Source: CALJFL01 sp963669435
Lineage (GTDB): Bacteria; Pseudomonadota; Gammaproteobacteria; Pseudomonadales; Halieaceae
Direction: 5' to 3'
Length of the DNA stretch: 64,000 nucleotides
Assembly: GCA_963669435.1 (NCBI GenBank)
Contig: OY770025.1
Coordinates: forward strand, 3,472,001 to 3,536,000
Of this stretch, positions 8,684 to 16,096 are shown one piece after another. The position numbers and the translations under genes are program-made. The notes below the pieces were generated by a model. The model ran no database searches, was not told where the DNA came from, and saw nothing but the letters and a program-made list of their open reading frames with translations. The first letter of the stretch is position 1; each line of letters starts with the position of its first letter.

Positions 8684-9661
8684 ATGAGTGAAACACTGGA
8701 TACGAATACGCATCTGTCCATGTACCGGAAAATGGTTCTGGTAAAACTGAATGACGATAGATTGCACACAGAGATTCGGGCGGGCCGCCTGATCTCTCCT
8801 TTATATTCCGCCCGTGGGCAGGAAGTTATCCCCGCGGCAGTTTCCGTGAACCTGCAGCCGGAGGATTACGTTGTTACGATTTATCGAGGCATACACGACT
8901 CGCTTGCTAAAGGGGTGCCGGTCAATGATTTGTGGGCCGAACTCGCCGGCCGGGCTGCGGGTACCTGCAAAGGCAAGGGTGGTCCGATGCATATCACCCA
9001 TCCTAAAACGGGTGTGATGGTAACCACGGGAATTGTTGGCTCAGGGATTCCAATCGGTGCCGGCCTGGCGCTCTCATCGGCGTTCAAGAAAGACGGTCGT
9101 GTAACTATTTCCAACTTCGGTGATGGTGCCAGCAATATTGGTTCTTTTCACGAAGGCCTGAATCTGGCCTCGGTTTGGAACCTGCCGGTCGTGTTTGTGT
9201 GCCAGAACAATCGATACGCTGAACACACAGCCTATTCCAAGGGTACGTCAATAGAACGCATCTCTGACCGCGCCGCGGCTTACGGTATGCCGGGCATCCA
9301 CGTCGATGGGAATGATCCTATCGCGATGCATGCGGCGGCGAAAGAAGCCATCGATAGGGCCCGAAACGGTGGTGGCCCAACGCTGATCGAGGCCATGACG
9401 TTCCGCTTTTGCGGGCACATTATTGGCGATGACAGTCATTACATTCCCGAAGCGGAAATGGCTGAGGCCCAGGCGAATGATCCCTTGCCTCAGTACAGGC
9501 AGTGGCTGATTGATAATGGTCATGCGAGCGACGAAGAGTTGGCATCCATGGAAGCCGATATAGGCAACCAAATCGATGCCGCCGTCGAGTATGCCTACAG
9601 CTGTGATTACGCTGATCCCATTGAGGTCAAGCGTGATGTCTATGCACACGAAATCGCCTAG
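8684..9661 (+). CDS. 2-oxoacid dehydrogenase-type E1 alpha subunit
   Basis: 325-residue thiamine-diphosphate-dependent E1 alpha subunit, like the acetoin dehydrogenase (AcoA) and pyruvate dehydrogenase alpha families. The ThDP motif runs from GDG (146-148) to NN (175-176), and the conserved CKGKGGPMHI is at about 95-104. It would decarboxylate a 2-oxoacid or cleave an acetoin-like ketone and pass the acyl group to a lipoyl arm. The ATG at 8684 has GGGAG eight bases upstream. It is first in a tight set with E1 beta, a lipoyl protein and an E2 core. The substrate cannot be read from the sequence. Confidence 0.9.
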   Translation: MSETLDTNTHLSMYRKMVLVKLNDDRLHTEIRAGRLISPLYSARGQEVIPAAVSVNLQPEDYVVTIYRGIHDSLAKGVPVNDLWAELAGRAAGTCKGKGGPMHITHPKTGVMVTTGIVGSGIPIGAGLALSSAFKKDGRVTISNFGDGASNIGSFHEGLNLASVWNLPVVFVCQNNRYAEHTAYSKGTSIERISDRAAAYGMPGIHVDGNDPIAMHAAAKEAIDRARNGGGPTLIEAMTFRFCGHIIGDDSHYIPEAEMAEAQANDPLPQYRQWLIDNGHASDEELASMEADIGNQIDAAVEYAYSCDYADPIEVKRDVYAHEIA

Positions 9662-9673
9662 GAGAATTTAGCA

Positions 9674-10660
9674 ATGAGCGAGAAAAAGATATCAATACTC
9701 CAGGCCATAAACATGGCAATCCATGATGCGATGGAGGCAGACGACCAGGTAATTCTTTTTGGGGAAGATGTAGCGGATCCCGAGGGAGGTGGCGTTTACC
9801 AGGTCACCAGGGGGCTCTCTACAACCTTTGGTGACATGCGTGTCAGGTCCACCCCGATATCCGAGCAGGGCTTCGTCGGTGCGGGGGTAGGGGCTGCAAT
9901 CGGCGGTATGCGTCCAATCGTGGAAGTAATGATGGTTAACTTCCTCACCGTCTGTATGGATCAAATCGTCAACCACGCGGCGAAAATCCGCTTCATGAGT
10001 GGTGGCCAGACTTCCGTGCCAATGACGCTTCGAAGCATGAGCGGCGCAGGTTTCAGTACCGGTGGTCAGCATTCAGACTGGACTGAGGCCTGGTTCGCCC
10101 ACACGCCGGGGATGAAAGTGGTTATGCCATCTAACCCAGCTGACGCTTATGGCCTCCTTCGAGCCTGCATTGAAGATGATGACCCGTGTTTGCACCTCGA
10201 GCATATGGCGCTTTACTCCGCCCGCGGTGCAGCACCGGAAAAAGGCCATATTGTACCCCTGGGCAAGGCCAACATCGTCCAGGAGGGCGGTGATGTGAGC
10301 CTGATTACCTACGGGAAGGGCGTTAGCGACTGCCAGGCGGCCGCGGCGAAACTGGCGGAAGACGGTGTCAATGTGGAGATTATCGATCTGCGCACTATTT
10401 CCCCACTCGACAATGATACGATTCTGAACTCTGTCGCCAAAACCGGCCGGGCTGTTGTTGTACACGAGGCAGTCCGCAATTTTGGGGTAGGTGCTGAAAT
10501 ATCTTCACGAATCCACGAACACCTGTTCTCAGACTTGAAGGCACCCGTGCAGCGACTCGGTGCAGCGGAAAGTCCTGTCCCGTTCAGTAAGCCTCTCGAG
10601 GAAGCTTACCTGTACAGCCAACAGCAGATTATTGATGCCGCGAAAGTAACGCTTGCTTAA
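9674..10660 (+). CDS. 2-oxoacid dehydrogenase-type E1 beta subunit
   Basis: 328-residue transketolase-like beta subunit that completes the E1 heterotetramer. It shows ILFGEDVADPEGGG, the conserved TPISEQGFVGAGVGAAIGG and the C-terminal transketolase domain with DLRTISPLD and VVVHEAVRNFGVGAE. The ATG at 9674 follows AGGAGAATTTAGCA, 12 bases after the E1 alpha stop, so the two subunits are almost certainly co-translated in similar amounts. Confidence 0.92.
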   Translation: MSEKKISILQAINMAIHDAMEADDQVILFGEDVADPEGGGVYQVTRGLSTTFGDMRVRSTPISEQGFVGAGVGAAIGGMRPIVEVMMVNFLTVCMDQIVNHAAKIRFMSGGQTSVPMTLRSMSGAGFSTGGQHSDWTEAWFAHTPGMKVVMPSNPADAYGLLRACIEDDDPCLHLEHMALYSARGAAPEKGHIVPLGKANIVQEGGDVSLITYGKGVSDCQAAAAKLAEDGVNVEIIDLRTISPLDNDTILNSVAKTGRAVVVHEAVRNFGVGAEISSRIHEHLFSDLKAPVQRLGAAESPVPFSKPLEEAYLYSQQQIIDAAKVTLA

Positions 10661-10683
10661 TTGATTAAACCTCCAGGAGAAAG

Positions 10684-10917
10684 ATGATGAGTACTGAAAT
10701 TTTACTTCCCAAAATTGGATTTTCGATGACCGGCGCCAAGTTTGTGGAGTGGCACGTCGATGACGGTGCTGAGGTCAAGGAAGGTGATCTGCTTTATTCC
10801 ATTGAGAATGATAAAGCCATTGAGGAAGTACCGTCTCCGGGAACGGGCGTGTTGAAGCGGATGGCCGAGGAAGACGAGGAATATGAAGTTGGCGATGTCT
10901 TGGGTCTGCTCGAATGA
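10684..10917 (+). CDS. Stand-alone lipoyl-domain protein
   Basis: 77-residue protein that is a single lipoyl/biotinyl domain. The modified lysine is K44 in ENDKAIEEV, where the DKA triad marks a lipoyl rather than a biotinyl domain. In most 2-oxoacid dehydrogenases this domain is fused to E2; here it is free and would shuttle the acyl group between E1 and the separate E2. An AGGAGA site precedes the start. Its last four bases overlap the E2 gene as ATGA, so translation is coupled. Lipoylation must come from general enzymes; a LipA gene lies at 45.3 kb. Confidence 0.9.
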   Translation: MMSTEILLPKIGFSMTGAKFVEWHVDDGAEVKEGDLLYSIENDKAIEEVPSPGTGVLKRMAEEDEEYEVGDVLGLLE

Positions 10918-11663
10918 GCGATCCCAATGAATTGAATCTCGCGCCGTGGCCAAAGGATGATTTTTCGGCCTATGGCGAGGTGGACGTCCAGCCAATTCCA
11001 AGAATCCAGCAACTCGTCGGGTCCTTTTTAGGCCGCAATTGGGTACGCATTCCCCACGTTTTTCATCAGGATGAGGCAGACATCACGCGCCTCGATGCCT
11101 ATCGCAAGGAATTGAATGCGAAAAACCCCGAGCAAAAGCTCACTCCGTTACCCTTCATCATGAAGGCGCTGGCGGCTGCCCTTGCGGAGTTTCCGCAATT
11201 CAATGCGTCCCTGGATGGTGAGGGAAACCTGGTATACAAGAAGTACTTTCATATCGGTGCGGCAGTAGATACGCCCGGCGGACTTCTGGTACCCGTGATT
11301 CGTGATTGCGACAGTCGCACGGTGTATGACATTGCGCAGGATCTCGCGACTGTTTCAGAAAAAGCAAGAACCAAGGGGCTTTCTACCGCGGAGATGTCCG
11401 GTGGCTGCGTAACAGTAAGTTCTCTCGGCCATATTGGTGGTACCGGTTTTACGCCGATCATCAATGCGCCCCAGGTCGCCATTCTGGGCCTGACCAAGGC
11501 AGTGTGGAAGCAGGTTGTACACGCACCTGAAGAGGTCGAGTATCAGTACAGACTGCCCCTGTCGCTCAGCTATGATCATCGAATCATTAATGGCGCCGAT
11601 GCTGCCAGGTTCTGTGTAAGGCTTGCGCAATTACTGGCGCACCCTGAAGAACTGGTCGAATAG
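10914..11663 (+). CDS. E2 acyltransferase catalytic core without lipoyl domain
   Basis: 249-residue catalytic domain of dihydrolipoyl acyltransferase, closely resembling the AceF (pyruvate E2) core: DFSAYGEVDVQPIPRIQ, RNWVRIPHV and VDTPGGLLVPVIRD. The active-site signature is SYDHRIINGA (219-228), with H222 and N226; Asn instead of Asp here also occurs in Azotobacter vinelandii E2p. There is no lipoyl domain and no E1/E3-binding domain, so the assembly must differ from the standard complex. No E3 gene is in the window; the housekeeping lipoamide dehydrogenase presumably serves. Confidence 0.9.
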   Translation: MSDPNELNLAPWPKDDFSAYGEVDVQPIPRIQQLVGSFLGRNWVRIPHVFHQDEADITRLDAYRKELNAKNPEQKLTPLPFIMKALAAALAEFPQFNASLDGEGNLVYKKYFHIGAAVDTPGGLLVPVIRDCDSRTVYDIAQDLATVSEKARTKGLSTAEMSGGCVTVSSLGHIGGTGFTPIINAPQVAILGLTKAVWKQVVHAPEEVEYQYRLPLSLSYDHRIINGADAARFCVRLAQLLAHPEELVE

Positions 11664-11821
11664 GTAGCCCGGCGGCAGAGACTATATATCTACCAGCCAG
11701 CTCCATGTTGGCGAGTTTGCCGCCTGGGGACCCGTGGAATATTCGAAGTGAACAATGCTGAGACAGCACCCGGGTACAAGTGGCTTGAGACAGGCGCTGC
11801 CGCAGATAAAGGAGGAAAACT

Positions 11822-12130
11822 ATGGTTCAGGTAACAGTCCTATACCCCCGTACAGACGGAGCGTCTTTTGATTTCGAGTACTATGCAGACCACCATATGG
11901 GGCTGGTGAGACGTTTCTTCGGCGAGGACGCGTGGGATATCCAGGTGGAGAGAGGCATAGAGGGCGGACGACCGGGTTCAAAGCCTGCCTATGTTGCGCT
12001 GTGTCGACTACAGACCCATTCCAGTGAGACCTGGCACAAGTACATCGGCGAAAACTTCGACGAGTTTGTCGGGGATATTCCTAAATTCACTACAATACAG
12101 CCCAAAATCCTCTTCACTGAAATTCTGTGA
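11822..12130 (+). CDS. EthD-family protein
   Basis: 102-residue ferredoxin-like-fold protein of the EthD family. It begins VQVTVLYPRTDG and has FDFEYYADHHMGLVRRFFG, the typical YxxxHxxL-type helix. EthD was found with a P450 system for ethyl tert-butyl ether, and relatives appear in many oxygenase clusters with unknown role. A very strong ribosome site, AAAGGAGG, precedes the ATG. It follows the E2 gene by about 160 bases and precedes a TetR gene. Confidence 0.85.
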   Translation: MVQVTVLYPRTDGASFDFEYYADHHMGLVRRFFGEDAWDIQVERGIEGGRPGSKPAYVALCRLQTHSSETWHKYIGENFDEFVGDIPKFTTIQPKILFTEIL

Positions 12131-12246
12131 TCTTACAGCCAGCGAGGAATGATAGTGGGGATAATCAAGTGCTCATAATTGGCAATGAAGTCCTCAGGAG
12201 GCATACTTGAGGCAGCCGTTGCTTAATCACCCGTCATGTAACCCTG

Positions 12247-12921
12247 ATGAACAAGCCCAAAGACAAACCCATTCGCGAACGTATCCTGGAAACAAGCCTG
12301 AGCCTTTTCAACAACCACGGGTACCAGACGACCACGGTGCGAAAGATCGCCCAGCAACTGGACGTAAGCTCTGGCCACGTCCAGTACCATTTCAAGAGCA
12401 AAAATGACATCGCCTTGGCGCATTTCCCTTCGTTGGAGCATGAAATCGAAAGTCAGGTATTGGACGTTGTCAAACCCGATCAAATGTTTACACCTTATGT
12501 AGGTGCCCGGGATGCTATAGCGATAGTCAGGACCATCTGGCGATACCGTTTCATATTTCTCTCGCTCAATACCTTGCTCAAGGAAGATGAGGAAATCCGC
12601 AGGAGATATTTGAGGCTCCAAGAGTCCATTATCAGCTATGCCGAGTCCGCCTTCCAGCAATTGATAGCGTCAGGAGAGATGCGCTTACCCGAGTGGCCAA
12701 ATTCTCCGCGCTCTCTGGCAGAGAGCTGGTGGTACGTGTGGTTGGGCTGGCTACGAACCGAAGAACTGCAGTATCACGCCCACGATATGCTCCCCGACAA
12801 AGTCGTCTACGAGGGGGCTTTGATTACCTTTGGCGTGGTTTCGCCATTTCATAGTGAAGCCTTTGCCGAGGGCTTCAAACAGAGCTCTCAGGATATATTG
12901 CCTGCTTACTCCGGGAATTGA
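12247..12921 (+). CDS. TetR/AcrR-family regulator
   Basis: 224-residue regulator. The N-terminal helix-turn-helix covers about residues 29-50 (TTVRKIAQQLDV then SGHVQYHFKSK). The C-terminal ligand-binding half is rich in aromatic residues (YRFIFLSL, SWWYVWLGWLRTEE), suiting a hydrophobic ligand. It shares this C-terminal plan with the regulator at 22.8 kb, and the two bracket the Rieske/mutase locus. It probably represses genes on one or both sides; a small inverted repeat at 12980 is a candidate site. Confidence 0.88.
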   Translation: MNKPKDKPIRERILETSLSLFNNHGYQTTTVRKIAQQLDVSSGHVQYHFKSKNDIALAHFPSLEHEIESQVLDVVKPDQMFTPYVGARDAIAIVRTIWRYRFIFLSLNTLLKEDEEIRRRYLRLQESIISYAESAFQQLIASGEMRLPEWPNSPRSLAESWWYVWLGWLRTEELQYHAHDMLPDKVVYEGALITFGVVSPFHSEAFAEGFKQSSQDILPAYSGN

Positions 12922-12979
12922 TTCCCGATTACCGTTTCCCGGACCAGGGGGCAATTCAACGTGTTTCATGCGACGTGCT

Positions 12980-12994
12980 GAGGTCTTTGACCTC
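12980..12994. promoter_or_regulatory. Operator-like inverted repeat
   Basis: GAGGTC-TTT-GACCTC, a six-base dyad with a three-base centre in the 139-base gap between the TetR gene and the Rieske oxygenase gene. The size and place suit a TetR-type operator, but it could be a weak terminator stem for the TetR gene. No binding evidence. Confidence 0.35.
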
Positions 12995-13060
12995 GGTGTT
13001 CGTCTTAAAAGAACAACAGAATGCTACCAGCACTTCCCGTAGGCAATCAGGTGAGACGAG

Positions 13061-14476
13061 ATGAGCAAAGAAGAAATCTATGATTACGAAAGTGGCTATG
13101 TGTCCTACCCACACATCACTGATCCGGACGCGGTAGAGGCGAAAGCCCCCTACATAGATCACGGCACCGACAAGCCGGATAAAAATCGATATATAGATCG
13201 TGATGAAGCCGAGTTAGAGTGGCAGCACGTATTTCGTAAGACCTGGTTGTTCGCGGGCGTCACCTTCGACCTTAAGAAAAAAGGCGATTTTTTTACTTAC
13301 GATATTGGTCGGGAGGCATTCATCGTCCTGAAGGTCGGTGAAGGTGAATCGGACATTAATGTATTTTTCAACGTCTGCCCCCATCGTGGTAATCGTCTTG
13401 TCACCGATGACTTTGGAAATATCGGCTCCAATTTTTATTGTAATTTTCATGGATGGAAGTTCAATTCCGAAGGCGAGAATATAAAGGTTAAAGACGAATT
13501 TATATTCCGCGAGGAGGCCCTGAAGACAAGGTTGTGCCTGAAAAAGGTGCGTTGTGATATCTGGAATTCTCTTATATTTATCAATATCGATGGAGAGGCT
13601 CAGCCCCTGGAGGATTACCTTGATGTAATCCCAGGGCATCTCAAGAACTACCCCATTGGCGAGTTTCGAGTGCTGCGTGACTTTGAAGCAGACTGGCCCG
13701 CGAATTGGAAAACTGCGATGGACGCATTTGTAGAGTTCTACCACTCTGACGATGTGCATCCCGAACTCATTCCCATTATGTCGACCTACGACGTGCAGTA
13801 CGATTTGTACAAAAATGGCATGAGCAGAATGTTTCTCAAAAACGGCTTTGCCCCGCCCAGGTTGAATGATCGGGAAGAGGTGAACCCTTCGCTCAAGGCC
13901 CTGGTAGAGTTGTACGGCGGTAATAATGACGACTTTACCCATCTCAAAGGCCATGAATATAAACAGGCACTGGTCCAGACCAAGAGAGCGTGGGGCAAGA
14001 AACACGGCTACGATTTTTTCGATGATCTGACCGACGACCAGATTACCGATGACTGGAACTATCACATCTTCCCCAACATTACGCTCAACTGTTTTTCCGA
14101 TGGTCTGCTGATCCAGCAGTGGAAGCCGCACCCGGACGACCCGAATAAGAGTTACTACTGGGCTCTCACCCTGTGTCTCCCCGTGGCCGATCCGGAGATT
14201 CGGGTAATGGACATTAACAACTTTGGTCCTGACAGCTATGGACCCCCAGGGTGGGATGGCTCTGAAAGGCCAGAGCGCGAGCGACCCAAGTGGGGAGTAC
14301 CTGAAGATTGTAACTCCAAGGTGTGGGGTCACGTGTTGTGGCAGGATGCGGAGCGGGTTCCCAATGTGCATCAGGGTATGCGATCAGAGGCATTCGATGG
14401 CCCAATTCTCTCGGAAGCAGAGATACGTATTCGACATTATCTGGCCGAAATCGATCGGCTAATCGGCAGGGACTAA
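13061..14476 (+). CDS. Rieske ring-hydroxylating oxygenase alpha subunit
   Basis: 471-residue large subunit of a Rieske non-haem iron oxygenase. The Rieske 2Fe-2S ligands are C106 and H108 (CPHRG), C127 and H130 (CNFHGW). The mononuclear iron site is H228 and H233 in EFYHSDDVH. The bridging acid before it is E225, where naphthalene dioxygenase has Asp; carnitine oxygenase CntA also has Glu. The enzyme would hydroxylate or dihydroxylate a ring or alkyl site using electrons from a reductase and ferredoxin that are not encoded in the window. A close paralogue is at 16.1-17.5 kb on the other strand. Start ATG 13061 overlaps a purine-rich leader. Confidence 0.93.
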   Translation: MSKEEIYDYESGYVSYPHITDPDAVEAKAPYIDHGTDKPDKNRYIDRDEAELEWQHVFRKTWLFAGVTFDLKKKGDFFTYDIGREAFIVLKVGEGESDINVFFNVCPHRGNRLVTDDFGNIGSNFYCNFHGWKFNSEGENIKVKDEFIFREEALKTRLCLKKVRCDIWNSLIFINIDGEAQPLEDYLDVIPGHLKNYPIGEFRVLRDFEADWPANWKTAMDAFVEFYHSDDVHPELIPIMSTYDVQYDLYKNGMSRMFLKNGFAPPRLNDREEVNPSLKALVELYGGNNDDFTHLKGHEYKQALVQTKRAWGKKHGYDFFDDLTDDQITDDWNYHIFPNITLNCFSDGLLIQQWKPHPDDPNKSYYWALTLCLPVADPEIRVMDINNFGPDSYGPPGWDGSERPERERPKWGVPEDCNSKVWGHVLWQDAERVPNVHQGMRSEAFDGPILSEAEIRIRHYLAEIDRLIGRD

Positions 14477-14505
14477 GCCTCACAAGCCCATTTTGAGCGT
14501 ACTGT

Positions 14506-15402
14506 ATGGCAATTTCTCCAAACCACAAAATAGTAAGCCCGCCATCGGCGGAAACGATATTCCTGCCTGCCAACGAATTCGAAGGCCAATCAGTGGTGGT
14601 AACGGGAGGTAGCTCTGGTATGGGGCTGGGTATGGCATCGGCTTTTGCTCGTGCTGGCGCGAATGTTGTTGTTATGGGAAGGTCTGAGGACAAGGCCATG
14701 GATGCGGCAGCATTCTTGTCGAGAACCGCCGCAGCCAGTGGTACCTGTTTCGGTGTTGCGGCTGATGTGCGAGATCCGGATCAGGTCAGTGCCGCATTCG
14801 ACGTGGCGGAATCCAAGGTCGGCCCTATCTCTATATTGGCCAACAATGCCGGAGGTAATTTCCCGGCGCTTGCCGAAAAGATATCAACCAACGCCTGGCG
14901 GGCGATCTCCAGAATTGCAATTGATGGCACATTCATAGCTTCATCGGAGTTTGCTCGTCGCCTGAAGGGTCGCGGAGCGATCGGTAGCATTGTCAACAAT
15001 AGCGCTCAATATATCTGGACTGGATTTCCAGGGGACGCTCATTCCGCCTCGGCCAAAACAGCGGTTGCAACAATGACGCGATCGATGGCCCGGGAGTGGA
15101 AGGCTGATGGCATACGGGTGAATTGCGTTGCCGCCGGTATGTTTCCCCATGAACAGGCGGCCGCTATGGGTGGGCTGGACCAGGAAGTACTTGATACGTA
15201 TGCAGGTATGGTGCCTGCCGGACGGGTTGGTCAAATGCAGGAGTTTGGTTGGGCGTCGGCATTTTTGTGTTCATCATTGGCCGGGCCGATTTCCGGCCAG
15301 GTTTTGATGATCGACGGGGGTGATAGCCTCAGGCGATCCTTGATATCCCCGGCGTATGTTCCCCCCAGGGAGCGAAAAGAAATTTGGGGATACGAGGCAT
15401 GA
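14506..15402 (+). CDS. 2,4-dienoyl-CoA reductase-like SDR
   Basis: 298-residue SDR whose signatures match the mitochondrial/peroxisomal 2,4-dienoyl-CoA reductase branch. TGGSSGMG binds NADPH; NNAGGNF (113-119) and NAWRAISRIAIDGT (129-142) are characteristic. The usual YxxxK is absent, but this branch uses a Tyr 15 residues before the Lys together with Ser: here Y169, S180 and K184 have exactly that spacing. It would reduce a dienoyl-CoA formed from unsaturated or ring-derived intermediates. It starts 29 bases after the Rieske gene and overlaps the next gene by ATGA. Confidence 0.85.
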   Translation: MAISPNHKIVSPPSAETIFLPANEFEGQSVVVTGGSSGMGLGMASAFARAGANVVVMGRSEDKAMDAAAFLSRTAAASGTCFGVAADVRDPDQVSAAFDVAESKVGPISILANNAGGNFPALAEKISTNAWRAISRIAIDGTFIASSEFARRLKGRGAIGSIVNNSAQYIWTGFPGDAHSASAKTAVATMTRSMAREWKADGIRVNCVAAGMFPHEQAAAMGGLDQEVLDTYAGMVPAGRVGQMQEFGWASAFLCSSLAGPISGQVLMIDGGDSLRRSLISPAYVPPRERKEIWGYEA

Positions 15403-15998
15403 GTAACGGAGCCCAGTGGTTAGCGGGCAAAGTCGCACTCCTGGTTGGTGAGGGCCCAGGCCTTAAAGCGGTTGGGGAAGCAATTGTGGCTGCCGGTGGC
15501 CAAGTTGAGTACGGGGACTTTTGTGATGATTTGGAGGGCGCCAAGTCGGTGATTGGCGCCCATTCGGGCGATCAGACTTCGTCTATCGATATCCTCGTCC
15601 ATGCGGGTACCCGGCGCGCGCCCGTAGCAAGTGAGACCATGTCACTGGCTGACTGGCGTGATACGATGAAGGAAAACCTCGACAGCAAATTTTATTACTC
15701 CAGCGCCCTGGCCAATCAGGTTATTGGTACGGACCAACGGGCGTCTATTTTGTACCTGGAACCAGCCTCGGCCATCGATAGTACCTCCTCTATGGCGTCA
15801 AATGGTGCCATGAGCAGCCTTACCAAAACGCTGGCGACAGAGTGGGCCAGAGACGGTATTCGTGTTAACGCGATAACCTCGGACGTGAACTACGAGGGTG
15901 GCCTGGCTCAGTTGCAAGCACTGGGGCACCTGGCTACCTATCTGTGCAGCGATTATGCCGCCTATGTTACTGGCGCCTCCCTCGGGATTGAGGACTAG
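15399..15998 (+). CDS. Catalytically degenerate SDR (pseudo-enzyme)
   Basis: 199-residue protein with the SDR fold but without its machinery. The glycine motif is changed to GEGPGLKAVG, NNAG is VHAG, and the YxxxK position reads MASNG (M132 and G136). The length and the C-terminal SDR landmarks (LTKTLATEWARDGIRVNAIT, then YLCSDYAAYVTG) are kept, so it is not a random remnant. The ATG overlaps the stop of the dienoyl-CoA-reductase-like gene, implying coupled translation and probably a heteromeric partner. BbsC/BbsD of toluene catabolism is a known active/inactive SDR pair. Confidence 0.75.
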   Translation: MSNGAQWLAGKVALLVGEGPGLKAVGEAIVAAGGQVEYGDFCDDLEGAKSVIGAHSGDQTSSIDILVHAGTRRAPVASETMSLADWRDTMKENLDSKFYYSSALANQVIGTDQRASILYLEPASAIDSTSSMASNGAMSSLTKTLATEWARDGIRVNAITSDVNYEGGLAQLQALGHLATYLCSDYAAYVTGASLGIED

Positions 15999-16055
15999 TA
16001 GCAGAAATTCCACATGGCCAGGCTCAGCCATGGTCCTTCGCTAGTAAATTCGAAA

Positions 16056-16080
16056 ACCCTGGCGTATGCCAGGGTCTTCT
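16056..16080. terminator. Bidirectional terminator
   Basis: Perfect eight-base stem ACCCTGGC / GCCAGGGT with a GTAT loop (16056-16075), preceded by AAAA and followed by TCTTCT. It lies between the convergent stops of the pseudo-SDR gene (15998) and the second Rieske gene (16097), so it can serve both directions. Confidence 0.75.
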
Positions 16081-16096
16081 ACTCCTGATTGGAACG

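Noticed and set aside
11574..11600. Asn226 in the E2 active site taken as an inactivating change
   Set aside because: Asn is found at this position in Azotobacter vinelandii pyruvate dehydrogenase E2, which is active.
13733..13762. Glu in place of the bridging Asp in the Rieske enzymes taken as a defect
   Set aside because: Carnitine oxygenase CntA has Glu here and is active; both copies keep the iron ligands.
13214..14371. 385-codon minus-strand frame opposite the Rieske gene
   Set aside because: It is antisense to a protein with all Rieske and iron ligands, has no recognisable protein and arises from codon bias.
15008..15059. Missing YxxxK in the SDR at 14506 taken as loss of activity
   Set aside because: The 2,4-dienoyl-CoA reductase branch uses a distant Tyr with Ser and Lys, and Y169, S180 and K184 have that spacing.
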